A stretch of DNA of 64,000 bases, from assembly GCF_040361435.1 (NCBI RefSeq), contig NZ_APNL01000019.1, forward strand, positions 8,759 to 72,758. The letters run 5' to 3'. The position numbers were made by a program, and so were the translations under genes. The DNA is from Salinisphaera sp002433465. GTDB lineage: Bacteria; Pseudomonadota; Gammaproteobacteria; Nevskiales; Salinisphaeraceae. A model generated the notes under the pieces. It did no database searches, was not told the DNA's origin, and worked only from the letters and a program-made list of their open reading frames with translations. Position 1 is the stretch's first letter. Each line of letters opens with the position of its first letter. Shown here in pieces: positions 42,512 through 51,639 of the stretch.

Positions 42512-43270
42512 ATGGATCGACTGCTTTATACCGCGCTAAGCGGCGCCACCCAGACCCTGGAACGCCAGGCCGTCGTGGCCAACAACATGGCCAACGCCTC
42601 GACCCCGGGTTTTCGTGGCCAGCTGTCGATGTTCCGGGCCGTGCCCGTCAATGGCGACGGTCTGGCGACGCGTGCGATCACGGCCAGCACCACCCCGGGG
42701 GCCGATCTGACCCCCGGGGATATCACCAACACCGGCCGCAGTCTCGATGTGGCCATCGACGGTGACGGCTGGCTGGCGGTACAGGCCGAGAACGGCGAGG
42801 AAGCCTACACCCGCGCAGGCGGGCTGCAGATGGACTCGACCGGTCTGCTGCGCAGCAACGGCAATGTGGTGCTCAGCGAGTTCGGTGCACCGCTGGTGCT
42901 GCCCCTCGGGGCCCAGGTCACGATCGCGCCGGACGGCACGATTTCGGCCATCGGTGCGGGCGATCAGCCCGACGCGATCGCCGAGATCGGGCGTCTCAAG
43001 CTGGTCAACCCGGAGCCCGGTCAGATCGCACGCGGCGGCGACAACCTGTTCCATCCGCGCAACAACGAAGACGGCACGCCCGGCGCGCCGTTTGCGGCGG
43101 ACGACACGGTACGCGTTGTCAGTGGCGCGATCGAGGCCAGCAACGTCGATGCCACGGAAGCCATGGTGTCGATGATCGAAAACGCCCGTCGCTTCGAAAT
43201 GCAGATGAAGATGATCAGCAGCATCGATGAAAACGATCAGAGCGCCAACAAGCTGCTCTCGCTGAGCTAG
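42512..43270 (+). CDS. flgF: Flagellar rod protein FlgF
   Basis: FlgF (252 residues) has the rod/hook N-terminus (GATQTLERQAVVANNMANAS), LDVAIDGDGWLAVQ and the C-terminal ASNVDATEAMVSMIENARRF block. It is the rod subunit between FlgC and FlgG. Confidence 0.97.
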   Translation: MDRLLYTALSGATQTLERQAVVANNMANASTPGFRGQLSMFRAVPVNGDGLATRAITASTTPGADLTPGDITNTGRSLDVAIDGDGWLAVQAENGEEAYTRAGGLQMDSTGLLRSNGNVVLSEFGAPLVLPLGAQVTIAPDGTISAIGAGDQPDAIAEIGRLKLVNPEPGQIARGGDNLFHPRNNEDGTPGAPFAADDTVRVVSGAIEASNVDATEAMVSMIENARRFEMQMKMISSIDENDQSANKLLSLS

Positions 43271-43328
43271 GTTTTTTTAGATACGAATCGCGCACGGGCA
43301 TACCGCCCGGCGCAACGAGGGAAAACGC

Positions 43329-44111
43329 ATGATTCGCTCACTCTGGATTGCCAAGACCGGTCTGGAATCCCAGCAGGTCAAACTCGACACCATCGCCAAC
43401 AACCTGGCGAACGTGTCGACCAACGGCTTCAAGCGCTCGCGCGCGGTCTTTCAGGATCTGCTCTATCAGGACATGCGCCAGCCCGGCGCGCTGTCGTCGG
43501 TCCAGACGAACCTGCCTTCGGGCCTGCAGATCGGCTCCGGCGTGCAGCCGGTGGCCAACGAACGTCTGCACTCGCAGGGCAACCTCGAGCAAACCGGCAA
43601 CTCCAAGGATGTCGCCATCGACGGCCGCGGCTTCTTTGCCGTGCAGATGCCCGACGGCACCAACGCCTACACGCGTGACGGCTCGTTCCAGATCGACCAG
43701 AACGGTCAGCTGGTCACCGCCACGGGCTTCCCGGTCGAGCCGGCCATCACCATTCCGGAAAACGCGCTGTCGATCAGCGTAGCCACCGACGGCACCGTAT
43801 CGGTGACCCAGCCGGGTACGGCCGAGAACGTCCAGGTGGGCCAAATGCAGCTGACCACGTTCATCAATCCGACCGGTCTGCAGAGCATCGGCGACAACCT
43901 GTATCGCGAAACCACGGCCTCGGGCCCGCGCAACGACAGCATTCCGGGCCTGAACGGCACGGGTCTGCTACGGCACAAGTTCGTGGAAACCTCGAACGTG
44001 AACGTGGTCGAGGAAATGGTGAACATGATCGCCACCCAGCGCGCCTACGAGATCAACTCCAAGGCGGTCGAAACCTCCGACCAGATGCTTCAGCGTCTGG
44101 CCCAGCTGTAA
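43329..44111 (+). CDS. flgG: Flagellar distal rod protein FlgG
   Basis: FlgG (260 residues) has the highly conserved N-terminus (KTGLESQQVKLDTIANNLAN, then VSTNGFKRSRAVFQDLLYQD) with the FlgG-specific segment that straightens the distal rod, and the C-terminus FVETSNVNVVEEMVNMIATQ. It is among the best-conserved proteins in the cluster. Confidence 0.98.
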   Translation: MIRSLWIAKTGLESQQVKLDTIANNLANVSTNGFKRSRAVFQDLLYQDMRQPGALSSVQTNLPSGLQIGSGVQPVANERLHSQGNLEQTGNSKDVAIDGRGFFAVQMPDGTNAYTRDGSFQIDQNGQLVTATGFPVEPAITIPENALSISVATDGTVSVTQPGTAENVQVGQMQLTTFINPTGLQSIGDNLYRETTASGPRNDSIPGLNGTGLLRHKFVETSNVNVVEEMVNMIATQRAYEINSKAVETSDQMLQRLAQL

Positions 44112-44121
44112 CGAGCCGACG

Positions 44122-44811
44122 ATGTCCAGCACGCGCCTGCTTTCGCGGATTCTTCGTCTGGTCGTCATAGTGGCGGCGTTGGGCGTGCTTTCGGCCTGTG
44201 CGCAGCTGCCGCGCAAGAACGTGGTCGAAGGTCCGACCACGGCGCCGCCGCAGCTGCCGCCGGCGCCGCCGGCCGACGGCTCCATCTTCCGAGCCAGCTA
44301 TACCAAGCCGCTGTTCGAGGACCGGCGCCCGACCCAGGTCGGCGATATTCTCACCATCGTGCTGGATGAGGCGGTGAGCGCGTCCAAGAGTTCGGCGGCC
44401 AAGGCCAGCCGCAACGGGTCGGTCCAGTTTACGCCCACCCAGATCCCGGAAGCGCTGCAGAGCCTGCTGGAAGCTCAGGGGACCGATATATCCGGCGACA
44501 ACAGCTTCAACGGCAGCGGCGGTGCGAATGCCTCCAACAACTTCACCGGCACGATCACCGTGACCGTTATGGACGTACTGCCCAACGGCAATCTTCAGGT
44601 GGCCGGCGAGAAGCGTATCGGCATCAACCAGGGCGTGGAATACATCCTGTTCTCGGGCGTGGTCAATCCGCGCACGGTCTCGGCCGACAGCACCGTCATC
44701 TCCACCCAGGTGGCCAACGCGCGGCTCGAGTACTACGGCGATGGCTATATCGACGAGGCCCAGCGTATGGGCTGGCTGCAGCGCGTGTTCCTGAACCTGT
44801 CGCCGCTTTAA
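44122..44811 (+). CDS. flgH: Flagellar L-ring lipoprotein FlgH
   Basis: FlgH (229 residues) makes the outer-membrane L-ring. A lipoprotein signal with lipobox LSAC (Cys near residue 26) is followed by the FlgH core (DRRPTQVGDILTIVLDEAVS, GTITVTVMDVLPNGNLQVAG, NPRTVSADSTVISTQVANAR). It follows flgG by 10 bp. Confidence 0.97.
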   Translation: MSSTRLLSRILRLVVIVAALGVLSACAQLPRKNVVEGPTTAPPQLPPAPPADGSIFRASYTKPLFEDRRPTQVGDILTIVLDEAVSASKSSAAKASRNGSVQFTPTQIPEALQSLLEAQGTDISGDNSFNGSGGANASNNFTGTITVTVMDVLPNGNLQVAGEKRIGINQGVEYILFSGVVNPRTVSADSTVISTQVANARLEYYGDGYIDEAQRMGWLQRVFLNLSPL

Positions 44812-44857
44812 CTCTTTGATGAATCGTTTGTTCCTCCTTTTACGAGCGAGACAAGAC

Positions 44858-45973
44858 ATGATCCAGATCGGCCGTTGCAAACGTTTGCTGCTGGCACTCG
44901 CGGGCGCCGTGCTGATGGTCGGCACCGCCCAGGCCGCGCGCCTGGGCGATATCGCCACCTTCAGCGGCGTGCGTTCCAACCCGCTGGTCGGCTACGGCCT
45001 TGTCGTGGGCCTGGGCAATACCGGCGACCAGACCACGCAGACGCCGTTCACCAGCCAGGCGCTCAAGAACATGCTTACCCAGCTGGGTGTGACCGTGCCG
45101 GCCGGCACCAACATGCAGCTCAAGAACGTCGCCGCGGTGATGGTCACGGCCGACCTGCCGCCGTTTGCGGGCACCGGCCAGCAGCTGGATGTGACGGTTT
45201 CCTCGGTGGGTAACGCCAAGAGCCTGAGCGGCGGCACCCTGCTGATGACGCCCTTGAAGGGCGCAGACGGCAATATCTATGCGCTGGCCCAGGGCAATAT
45301 TCTTGCTCCCGGCATCAGCGCCAGCGCGGGCGGCAGCAGCGTGCAGGTCAACCAGACCGGCGCCGGTCGTATCCCGGAAGGCGCGACCATCGAGCGCACC
45401 GTGCCTACGCAGCTTGCCATGGGTGGTGAAATCGACCTTGCCCTCAAGCGTGCCGACTTCAACACGGCGTTGCGCACCATGAATGCCATCAACCAGGCGT
45501 TCGGTTCCGATATCGCCACCGCCAAGAATGCCCGCACCATCACCCTGCGCGCGCCGGTGGACGAAGGCGCCAAGGTAGCGTTTCTTGCCCGTGTGCAGGC
45601 ACTGGACGTAACCCCGGGCCAGGAAGTACCGCGCGTGGTGATCAATTCGCGTACCGGTTCGATCGTGATGAATCGCAACGTCACCCTCAACAGCGCCGCG
45701 ATCGCCCACGGCAGCCTGTCGGTGGTAATCGACTCGAACCCGATCGTCAGTCAGCCGAACGCATTGTCGGGCGGTCAGACCGCGGTTGTGCCCAATGCCG
45801 ATATCTCGGTCCAGGAGGGCAGCGGTACGCTGCATACGATCACCGAAAGCGCGTCGCTGCGCGAGGTGGTGGATGCGCTCAATCGCCTGGGGGCTACGCC
45901 CAACGATCTGATGGCTATTCTGGAAGCGCTCAAATCCGCGGGTGCGCTGAACGCCGAGCTGGAGATCATCTAG
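44858..45973 (+). CDS. flgI: Flagellar P-ring protein FlgI
   Basis: FlgI (371 residues) makes the periplasmic P-ring. The ATG at 44858 gives a clean signal peptide ending TAQA-ARLGD; upstream starts at 44819 and 44816 would add an unneeded N-terminus. The core SNPLVGYGLVVGLGNTGDQT, ATFSGVRSN and ITESASLREVVDALNRLGAT is strongly conserved. Confidence 0.97.
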   Translation: MIQIGRCKRLLLALAGAVLMVGTAQAARLGDIATFSGVRSNPLVGYGLVVGLGNTGDQTTQTPFTSQALKNMLTQLGVTVPAGTNMQLKNVAAVMVTADLPPFAGTGQQLDVTVSSVGNAKSLSGGTLLMTPLKGADGNIYALAQGNILAPGISASAGGSSVQVNQTGAGRIPEGATIERTVPTQLAMGGEIDLALKRADFNTALRTMNAINQAFGSDIATAKNARTITLRAPVDEGAKVAFLARVQALDVTPGQEVPRVVINSRTGSIVMNRNVTLNSAAIAHGSLSVVIDSNPIVSQPNALSGGQTAVVPNADISVQEGSGTLHTITESASLREVVDALNRLGATPNDLMAILEALKSAGALNAELEII

Positions 45974-47050
45974 ATGACGAACACAGGCATGAGCGGCGAT
46001 TTCGCCCTGAGCATGAATGGCGTCTCCAAGCTCAAGTATTCGGCACGCAACTCGCCGGATGAAGGCATCAAGGAGGCCGCCAAGCAGTTCGAGGCCGTGT
46101 TTCTGCAGAAGATGCTCAAGCAGATGCGCGATGCCATCCCGCAGAGTGGCCTGCTCAACAGCCAGCGCTCGGAAATGTATCAGTCGCTCATGGATCAGCA
46201 GTGGGCACAGACGCTGTCGCAGCGCGGCATCGGCCTGGCCGATATGCTGACCCAGCAGCTGCAGGGCAAGAACACGGCATCGACGCCTCCTGAAAGTCAG
46301 GTCGATTCCTTTCTGGCTTCGATTCCCAATGCCACGCCACAGCCGCTGCGGGCCTCGGATCCGGTCGAGCCACGTCGTGCCGATAACGCACCCGCGGACG
46401 ATCTTGCGCGCAAGGAATTTCCGCGCCCGCCCCTGCAGGCGGCGGTCAACGAGGCCATCGCGACCCGGCGTAGCGTGGCGGACACTCAGGCGTCGGCTAC
46501 CGACACAGTACGTCGCGCCGTATTGCCCGATCACGTCAACGCTTTTCTGGATCGCATGGAATCCGCGGCCGCGGTCGCTGCCCGCGAAACCGGCATTCCG
46601 AAACGCCTGATTCTTGCTCAGGCGGCGCTGGAAACCGGCTGGGGCAAGCACGAGATCACGCGTGCCGACGGACGCCCGAGCTTTAACGTGTTCAATATCA
46701 AGGCCAACGGTTGGGACGGCGACGCCGCGCGCGTAACGACTACCGAATATGCCGGCTCGCGGCGCTACACCACGCAGGCCGAATTCCGTGCCTACGATTC
46801 CTACGAGCAGGCTTTTTCGGACTATGCGCGTCTGTTGACCCAGTCGCCGCGCTACAAGCCGGTGGTCGATGCGCCCACGGCTGAACACGCCGCACGGGCA
46901 CTGCAGAACTGCGGTTATGCGACCGATCCGGCCTATGCGAACAAGTTGGTTTCTATCATGAGCACGCTGCCTGCGGATACGCCGGCGCCCGCCGCGAAGC
47001 CCGAGCAGTTCGCCAGGGCAGAAGGGGCGGATCTGAGCCGTCTTTTCTAA
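45974..47050 (+). CDS. flgJ: Rod-cap peptidoglycan hydrolase FlgJ
   Basis: FlgJ (358 residues) has the N-terminal rod-cap domain (EAAKQFEAVFLQKMLKQMRD) and a C-terminal glucosaminidase-type muramidase (ILAQAALETGWGKHEI, catalytic Glu near 220; FNVFNIKANGW), so it both caps the rod and opens the cell wall. A disordered linker of ~80 residues separates the domains. It starts directly after the flgI stop. Confidence 0.96.
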   Translation: MTNTGMSGDFALSMNGVSKLKYSARNSPDEGIKEAAKQFEAVFLQKMLKQMRDAIPQSGLLNSQRSEMYQSLMDQQWAQTLSQRGIGLADMLTQQLQGKNTASTPPESQVDSFLASIPNATPQPLRASDPVEPRRADNAPADDLARKEFPRPPLQAAVNEAIATRRSVADTQASATDTVRRAVLPDHVNAFLDRMESAAAVAARETGIPKRLILAQAALETGWGKHEITRADGRPSFNVFNIKANGWDGDAARVTTTEYAGSRRYTTQAEFRAYDSYEQAFSDYARLLTQSPRYKPVVDAPTAEHAARALQNCGYATDPAYANKLVSIMSTLPADTPAPAAKPEQFARAEGADLSRLF

Positions 47051-47072
47051 GCCGTACGGGCGCTGAGAGGGT

Positions 47073-47099
47073 TCAACTTCTTCGCACTTTGGCCGTTAT
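47073..47099 (+). promoter_or_regulatory. Weak sigma28-like promoter before flgK
   Basis: TCAAC (47073-47077), 14 bases, GCCGTTAT (47092-47099) resembles the sigma28 pattern with substitutions, in the 100-bp gap between flgJ and flgK. Confidence 0.35.
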
Positions 47100-47150
47100 T
47101 TCCAGGTATGAAAGCACCGTCGGTGCGCATGCCAAACTTGTAGAGCGATC

Positions 47151-48779
47151 ATGTCCAATCTATTCGGCATCGGCTTGAGTGGCCTGGGGGCAGCGCAAAC
47201 CGCGCTGGCCACGACCAGCAACAATATAAGCAACGTCAAAACGCCCGGTTACAACCGCCAGGTGGTAGGGCTGAGCACGTCCCAGCAGGGCGATGGCCAG
47301 GGCGGCGGCGTGCGCACGACGGGTGTGGAGCGCCAGTATCAGCAATATCTGACCGGCCAGCTCAACGATGCGCAGAGCCGTTCGAGCGCGCTGGACAGCC
47401 ATCTCGGCCAGATATCGCAGATCAACAACCTGTTGGGCGATAGCGAGGCCGGCCTGGCACCGCTGATGCAGAAGTTCTTCGGTGGCCTACAGACTTTGTC
47501 GGCGAGTCCGGCGGATTCCGCCGCACGCGAGTCGCTGCTGGGCGATGCCAACAGCATGACCGCCCAGTTCCGAGCGTTTTCGGAATACTTGTCCGACATG
47601 GGTGAAAGCGTCGAGTCGCAGATGAAGGGCGCGATCACGCAGGTCAACAACTACGCCGAGCAGATTTCCAATCTCAATACGCAGATCGTTCAGGCCCAGG
47701 CCAAGACCGGACAGGCCCCGAACAACCTGCTTGATCAGCGCGACCAGCTGGTTTCGGCGCTGGGCGACCTCGTGGACGTCAAGCTGTCGGTTCAGGACGG
47801 CAATTCCTACCATGTGATGGTAGCCGGCCAGCCGCTGGTCGACGCCACCGGGGCGAAATCGCTCAAGCTGGTGGATTCCAGCGCCGACCCGACCCGTTCG
47901 GCGATCGCCTTCGATGTCGGCAATGGTCAGCTGCGCGAACTCTCCGAAACGAGCATCAAGGGTGGCTCCATCGGCGGCCTGCTTGCTTTTCGCAAGGATT
48001 CGCTCGAGCCCGCCCAGCAGCGTCTGGATCAGTTGGCGCATACGCTTGCCGCGCGCATGAACGAAGTCCACCAGGGCGGGACCACGTACAAGGGTCAGGC
48101 CGGGGGCGCGTTCTTCGAAGTGGCGAGCCCGGTGAGCTTCAGCGACGAGAAAAACAGCGGAACGGCGAGCCTGGAGGTGACGTTCACCGAGGGCGCAAGC
48201 GCCGAAGTCCGCGCCAGCAACTATCGGCTGGAATACAACGGGGACACGAACTCCTATGCGCTCACGCGCACGAGCGACGGCAACAAGCGCTTTTTTGGTG
48301 GTGACGAATCACCGTTGCAGTTCGACGGCGTCGAGGTCCGGGTGCAGGGCGACGTTGCCGATGGCGATGCGTTCGTGATCAAACCGCTGGATCGCGCCGC
48401 GGCCAGCATGGAAGTCGCGGTCAAGAATACGTCCGAGATTGCTGCCGCTCAGGGCGGCGGTACGGGCGACAACCGCAATGCGCTGGCCATGGCGGCCCTG
48501 CAGGATGAAACCGCGATCGAAGGCGAGAGCAGCTTCAACAGCGGCTATGCACGCCTGGTGAGCGATATCGGTAACAAGACACGCTCGCTTCAGGTCAACA
48601 GCAGTGCGCAGCAGATGCTCACCAGCGAACTTGCCACGGCACAGCAGTCGGTTTCTGGCGTAAACCTCGATGAAGAGCGCGTCAACCTGCTGTATTACCA
48701 ACAAATGTATCAAGCGAATGCCAAGGTCATCGAAACGGCGGCAAGCCTGTTCGATACGTTGCTCGGCATCCGCGCCTAG
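47151..48779 (+). CDS. flgK: Hook-filament junction protein FlgK
   Basis: FlgK (542 residues) is the first hook-associated protein. The N-terminus (FGIGLSGLGAAQTALATTSN, then NISNVKTPGYNRQ) and C-terminus (VNLDEERVNLLYYQQMYQAN, AKVIETAASLFDTLLGIR) are diagnostic. It precedes flgL by 22 bp and is served by FlgN. Confidence 0.97.
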   Translation: MSNLFGIGLSGLGAAQTALATTSNNISNVKTPGYNRQVVGLSTSQQGDGQGGGVRTTGVERQYQQYLTGQLNDAQSRSSALDSHLGQISQINNLLGDSEAGLAPLMQKFFGGLQTLSASPADSAARESLLGDANSMTAQFRAFSEYLSDMGESVESQMKGAITQVNNYAEQISNLNTQIVQAQAKTGQAPNNLLDQRDQLVSALGDLVDVKLSVQDGNSYHVMVAGQPLVDATGAKSLKLVDSSADPTRSAIAFDVGNGQLRELSETSIKGGSIGGLLAFRKDSLEPAQQRLDQLAHTLAARMNEVHQGGTTYKGQAGGAFFEVASPVSFSDEKNSGTASLEVTFTEGASAEVRASNYRLEYNGDTNSYALTRTSDGNKRFFGGDESPLQFDGVEVRVQGDVADGDAFVIKPLDRAAASMEVAVKNTSEIAAAQGGGTGDNRNALAMAALQDETAIEGESSFNSGYARLVSDIGNKTRSLQVNSSAQQMLTSELATAQQSVSGVNLDEERVNLLYYQQMYQANAKVIETAASLFDTLLGIRA

Positions 48780-48801
48780 TTTTCACTGAAAGGCACACGT
48801 C

Positions 48802-50022
48802 ATGCGCTTGAGCACCAATTCGATTTACAGCATGAGCATGCAGTCGATCTTGCGCCAGCAGGGCCAGGTCGCGGGCATCGGCCAGCAGCTTGCCAGTGGC
48901 AAAAAGATCGTGACCCCGGCCGACGACCCGCGCGCTGCTTCGCAGGCGCTCGTCGTCTCGCAGGCCAGCGCGGTCAACGAGCAGTTCGAAGCCAGTCGTA
49001 CCGCCGCCCGTCGCAGTATTTCGGCGGAGGAAACGCAGCTCGATCAGGTGACCCGGGCGCTGCAGGCGGTCACGCCGCAGCTGGTGAAGGCCGGTAACGG
49101 TACGCTCAGCGATGCCGACCGCAACTCGATTGCGACCGAGCTTGAAGGCATTTACGCCCAGATGCTCGGTAGTGCCAACGCTCAGGACGGTAACGGCCGC
49201 TTCATCTTCGCGGGACATGACGGCGACAGGACGCCGTTTGTCGAGTCCGGCGGGCGTGTGAGCTATCAGGGCGATGAGGGCCTGCAGAACCTGCGGGTGG
49301 ACGCCTCCCGCATGATGGCGATCAACGATACCGGCAGCCGCGTGTTCGCCTCGGTCACCGACAGTGCCCAGTACGTAGGCACGGCCGATGCCGGCAACTC
49401 GGGCACGGGTGTGTTTGGCTCGATCAACGTGGCCGATGCGAGTAGCGCCGACTTCGGCGACGAATTCCGTATCAGCTTCAGTGAAACGAATGGCGAAACG
49501 CGCTATAGCGTTGCCAATGCCAGCACCGGCCAGACCCTGGTTGCCGACCAGCCCTATGTCGCCGGCGAGCCCATCGAACTGGGCGAGAGCATGCGCGTCA
49601 CCATCAAGGGCAGCCCCGTCAGCGGTGACGGCTTTACCTTTGCGCGCGACCGCGAAGAGGACAACAACATCCTCAATACGCTGACCGATGTGATCAACGT
49701 CCTCAAGACCGGAACCGACACTCCGGCCTCGCGCGCAGCGCTGGAAAACGGTTTGAATAGCGCCCATCGCAAGGTGGCCAACTCACTCGACAACGTACTG
49801 ACGGTGCGTGCGTCGCTGGGCTCCCGGCTCAACGAGCTGGATACCCTCGACACGGTCGGCGCAGCGCGCGGACTCAACTACGACACGACGCGCTCGCAGC
49901 TCGAGGATCTCGACTACATGTCTGCCTACTCGGACTACAGCCTGGCCCAGGTGGCGCTGCAGTTTTCGCAGAAGACATTCACCGATATTCAGAAGCTGTC
50001 GATGTTCAGCCTCAATATCTAG
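48802..50022 (+). CDS. flgL: Hook-filament junction protein FlgL
   Basis: FlgL (406 residues) is the second junction protein, adjoining flagellin. The flagellin-like N-terminus (GQVAGIGQQLASGKKIVTPA, then DDPRAASQAL) and C-terminus (YSLAQVALQFSQKTFTDIQK) are intact. Its TAG stop lies in the CTAG of a family B insertion. Confidence 0.96.
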   Translation: MRLSTNSIYSMSMQSILRQQGQVAGIGQQLASGKKIVTPADDPRAASQALVVSQASAVNEQFEASRTAARRSISAEETQLDQVTRALQAVTPQLVKAGNGTLSDADRNSIATELEGIYAQMLGSANAQDGNGRFIFAGHDGDRTPFVESGGRVSYQGDEGLQNLRVDASRMMAINDTGSRVFASVTDSAQYVGTADAGNSGTGVFGSINVADASSADFGDEFRISFSETNGETRYSVANASTGQTLVADQPYVAGEPIELGESMRVTIKGSPVSGDGFTFARDREEDNNILNTLTDVINVLKTGTDTPASRAALENGLNSAHRKVANSLDNVLTVRASLGSRLNELDTLDTVGAARGLNYDTTRSQLEDLDYMSAYSDYSLAQVALQFSQKTFTDIQKLSMFSLNI

Positions 50023-50299
50023 GGAAGCTCTGCACAACCTGCCACGGTCGCGCCGGCGTGCTTTGCGCGCGATTGACAAGGAAGTGAGAGCGTAGCGTGC
50101 TTATTGCACGGTAGCGAACACTGACGCCGATCAAGCGCGCGCAAAGCCCCGGCCCCGAAGGGGTTCGGCCTCACAGACGCCGCGACTGCGTTGCCGAGCT
50201 TGACCTGCCAATGAGGCAGGCGCTGCGCTCGGGCGCCTTGTCGCAACGCATTTGAGGACTCGAACGCGATCCGCGAGAGGTTATGCAGAGCTTCCCTAG
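50019..50299. mobile_element. MITE-like element, family B, copy 2 (273 bp)
   Basis: Positions 50023-50295 are bounded by GGAAGCTCTGCACAACCT and the inverted AGGTTATGCAGAGCTTCC (17 of 18 complementary) and flanked by CTAG on both sides (50019-50022, 50296-50299), a clean 4-bp target duplication. It is the reverse-orientation relative of 37231-37412: blocks such as GCCGAACCCCTT/AAGGGGTTCGGC and the GTGCAAYAAGCAC core are shared, and this copy has ~91 bp more. No open frame of note. Confidence 0.88.
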
Positions 50300-50320
50300 T
50301 ACTGCCAGGCGCCGGTATAC

Positions 50321-50353
50321 AGCCCGCAGCGTTCATACGCGGCGGGCTTTTTT
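50321..50353 (+). terminator. Rho-independent terminator of flgKL
   Basis: AGCCCGC and GCGGGCT flank an inner GCG/CGC pair and are followed by TTTTTT. The family B insertion has pushed it 300 bp from flgL. The rest of the gap to fliR (50354-50549) holds only a 7-bp hairpin ACGACCC/GGGTCGT at 50446-50464. Confidence 0.85.
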
Positions 50354-50549
50354 ACGCGACCGCTATACAACGCTGGCCGGCCTGCTGGACGGATGCGCGC
50401 GCGTTCAAGGATGAACCCGGGCCGAGCCTTGTTCGATCAGCCGTCACGACCCATCGGCGGGTCGTCGCGACTCACCCGTCGAGCGCGATGCGGCCGCGCT
50501 GTGGCGGCGCCATGATTGCCGGCTCACACCGTGCCGGCCCATGCCCCGG

Positions 50550-51341
50550 CTAGCCGCTCCCCGCGAGCGCGCTCAATACCGCACCCATGGCATCGATCCC
50601 GTTGGCAAACATCTGCCCGAACAGACCGCCGAGTTCGGGAACCATGAAGAACAGAAGCACGATGCCCGAGAGCAGCGTGAGCGGGAAGCCGATCGAAAAG
50701 ATGGACAGCTGCGGTGAGGCACGGTTGAGGATGCCCAGGGCCATATTGATGGTCAGCAATGCCGTGACAAGCGGCAGCGCCAGCCCCAGGCCGGCACTGA
50801 ATACCGTGCCGCCCCAACGCACCAGCGTGTACCAGCCTTCTGGGTCGAGCGTGCCGGCACCGATAGGTAGCTCGAAGAAGGTGAAGGCGAGCACCCGGAT
50901 CATCATCAGATGGCCATCGAATGCCAGAAAGAACAGCAGCGCGAACACGTTCAGAATTTGTGCCAGCACCATGATGTTCGCGCCCATGGCGGCCGAATAG
51001 AACGAGGCGAAGCCCAGACCCATCTGCAGGCCGATATAGTCGCCCGCGGCGCGCACGGCCGCGAACACCACGCGCATGACCAGACCCATGGCAATGCCGA
51101 TAAGAATCTGTTGAACGATCAGCCATACGCCCACATAGGACACCGGCGGGATGTCCGGCGGCGGCGGCAGCGTGGGTGCGATGATGAATGCCAGCAGAAC
51201 CGCAACGCCGACCTTGGCAACCCGTGACAGGCTGTTTTCGCCCAGGATGGGCGCCACGGCGACGAAAGCCAGAATACGCACGAACGGCCAGAACAGCGAC
51301 ATCACCCAGGGCGTGATCTGGCTCGTGGTGAACTCGATCAT
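50550..51341 (-). CDS. fliR: Flagellar export gate protein FliR
   Basis: FliR (263 residues) has six or so membrane helices (VRILAFVAVAPILGENSLSR start, IDAMGAVLSALAGSG end) and forms with FliP and FliQ the core of the export gate. It is the last gene of the leftward fliK-fliR set. Confidence 0.96.
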   Translation of the reverse strand: MIEFTTSQITPWVMSLFWPFVRILAFVAVAPILGENSLSRVAKVGVAVLLAFIIAPTLPPPPDIPPVSYVGVWLIVQQILIGIAMGLVMRVVFAAVRAAGDYIGLQMGLGFASFYSAAMGANIMVLAQILNVFALLFFLAFDGHLMMIRVLAFTFFELPIGAGTLDPEGWYTLVRWGGTVFSAGLGLALPLVTALLTINMALGILNRASPQLSIFSIGFPLTLLSGIVLLFFMVPELGGLFGQMFANGIDAMGAVLSALAGSG

Positions 51342-51356
51342 GGCTGCAGGCAGCGC

Positions 51357-51626
51357 TTAGCCGATCAGGCCGGGAATGCTCAAAAACAGATTGCGGGTGA
51401 AATCCTGGATCAGGCCGAGCATCCAGGGGCCGGCAATGATGAGCGCGGCGAACACGGCCAGGATCTTGGGGATGAACGACAGCGTCATTTCGTTGATCTG
51501 GGTGGCGGCCTGGAACAGGCTCACGATCAGGCCCACGAGCAGCGCGGTCAGCAGCAAAGGCGTGGCCATGAGCAGGGTTACTCGCATCCCCTGATAGGCC
51601 AGTTCCATGACGGTTGCGGGACTCAT
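51357..51626 (-). CDS. fliQ: Flagellar export gate protein FliQ
   Basis: The 89-residue two-helix protein (LLMATPLLLTALLVGLIVSL, FQAATQINEMTLSFIPKILA) is a full-length FliQ of the export gate, 15 bp upstream of fliR in the transcript. Confidence 0.97.
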   Translation of the reverse strand: MSPATVMELAYQGMRVTLLMATPLLLTALLVGLIVSLFQAATQINEMTLSFIPKILAVFAALIIAGPWMLGLIQDFTRNLFLSIPGLIG

Positions 51627-51639
51627 GCGCGTCTGCCCC

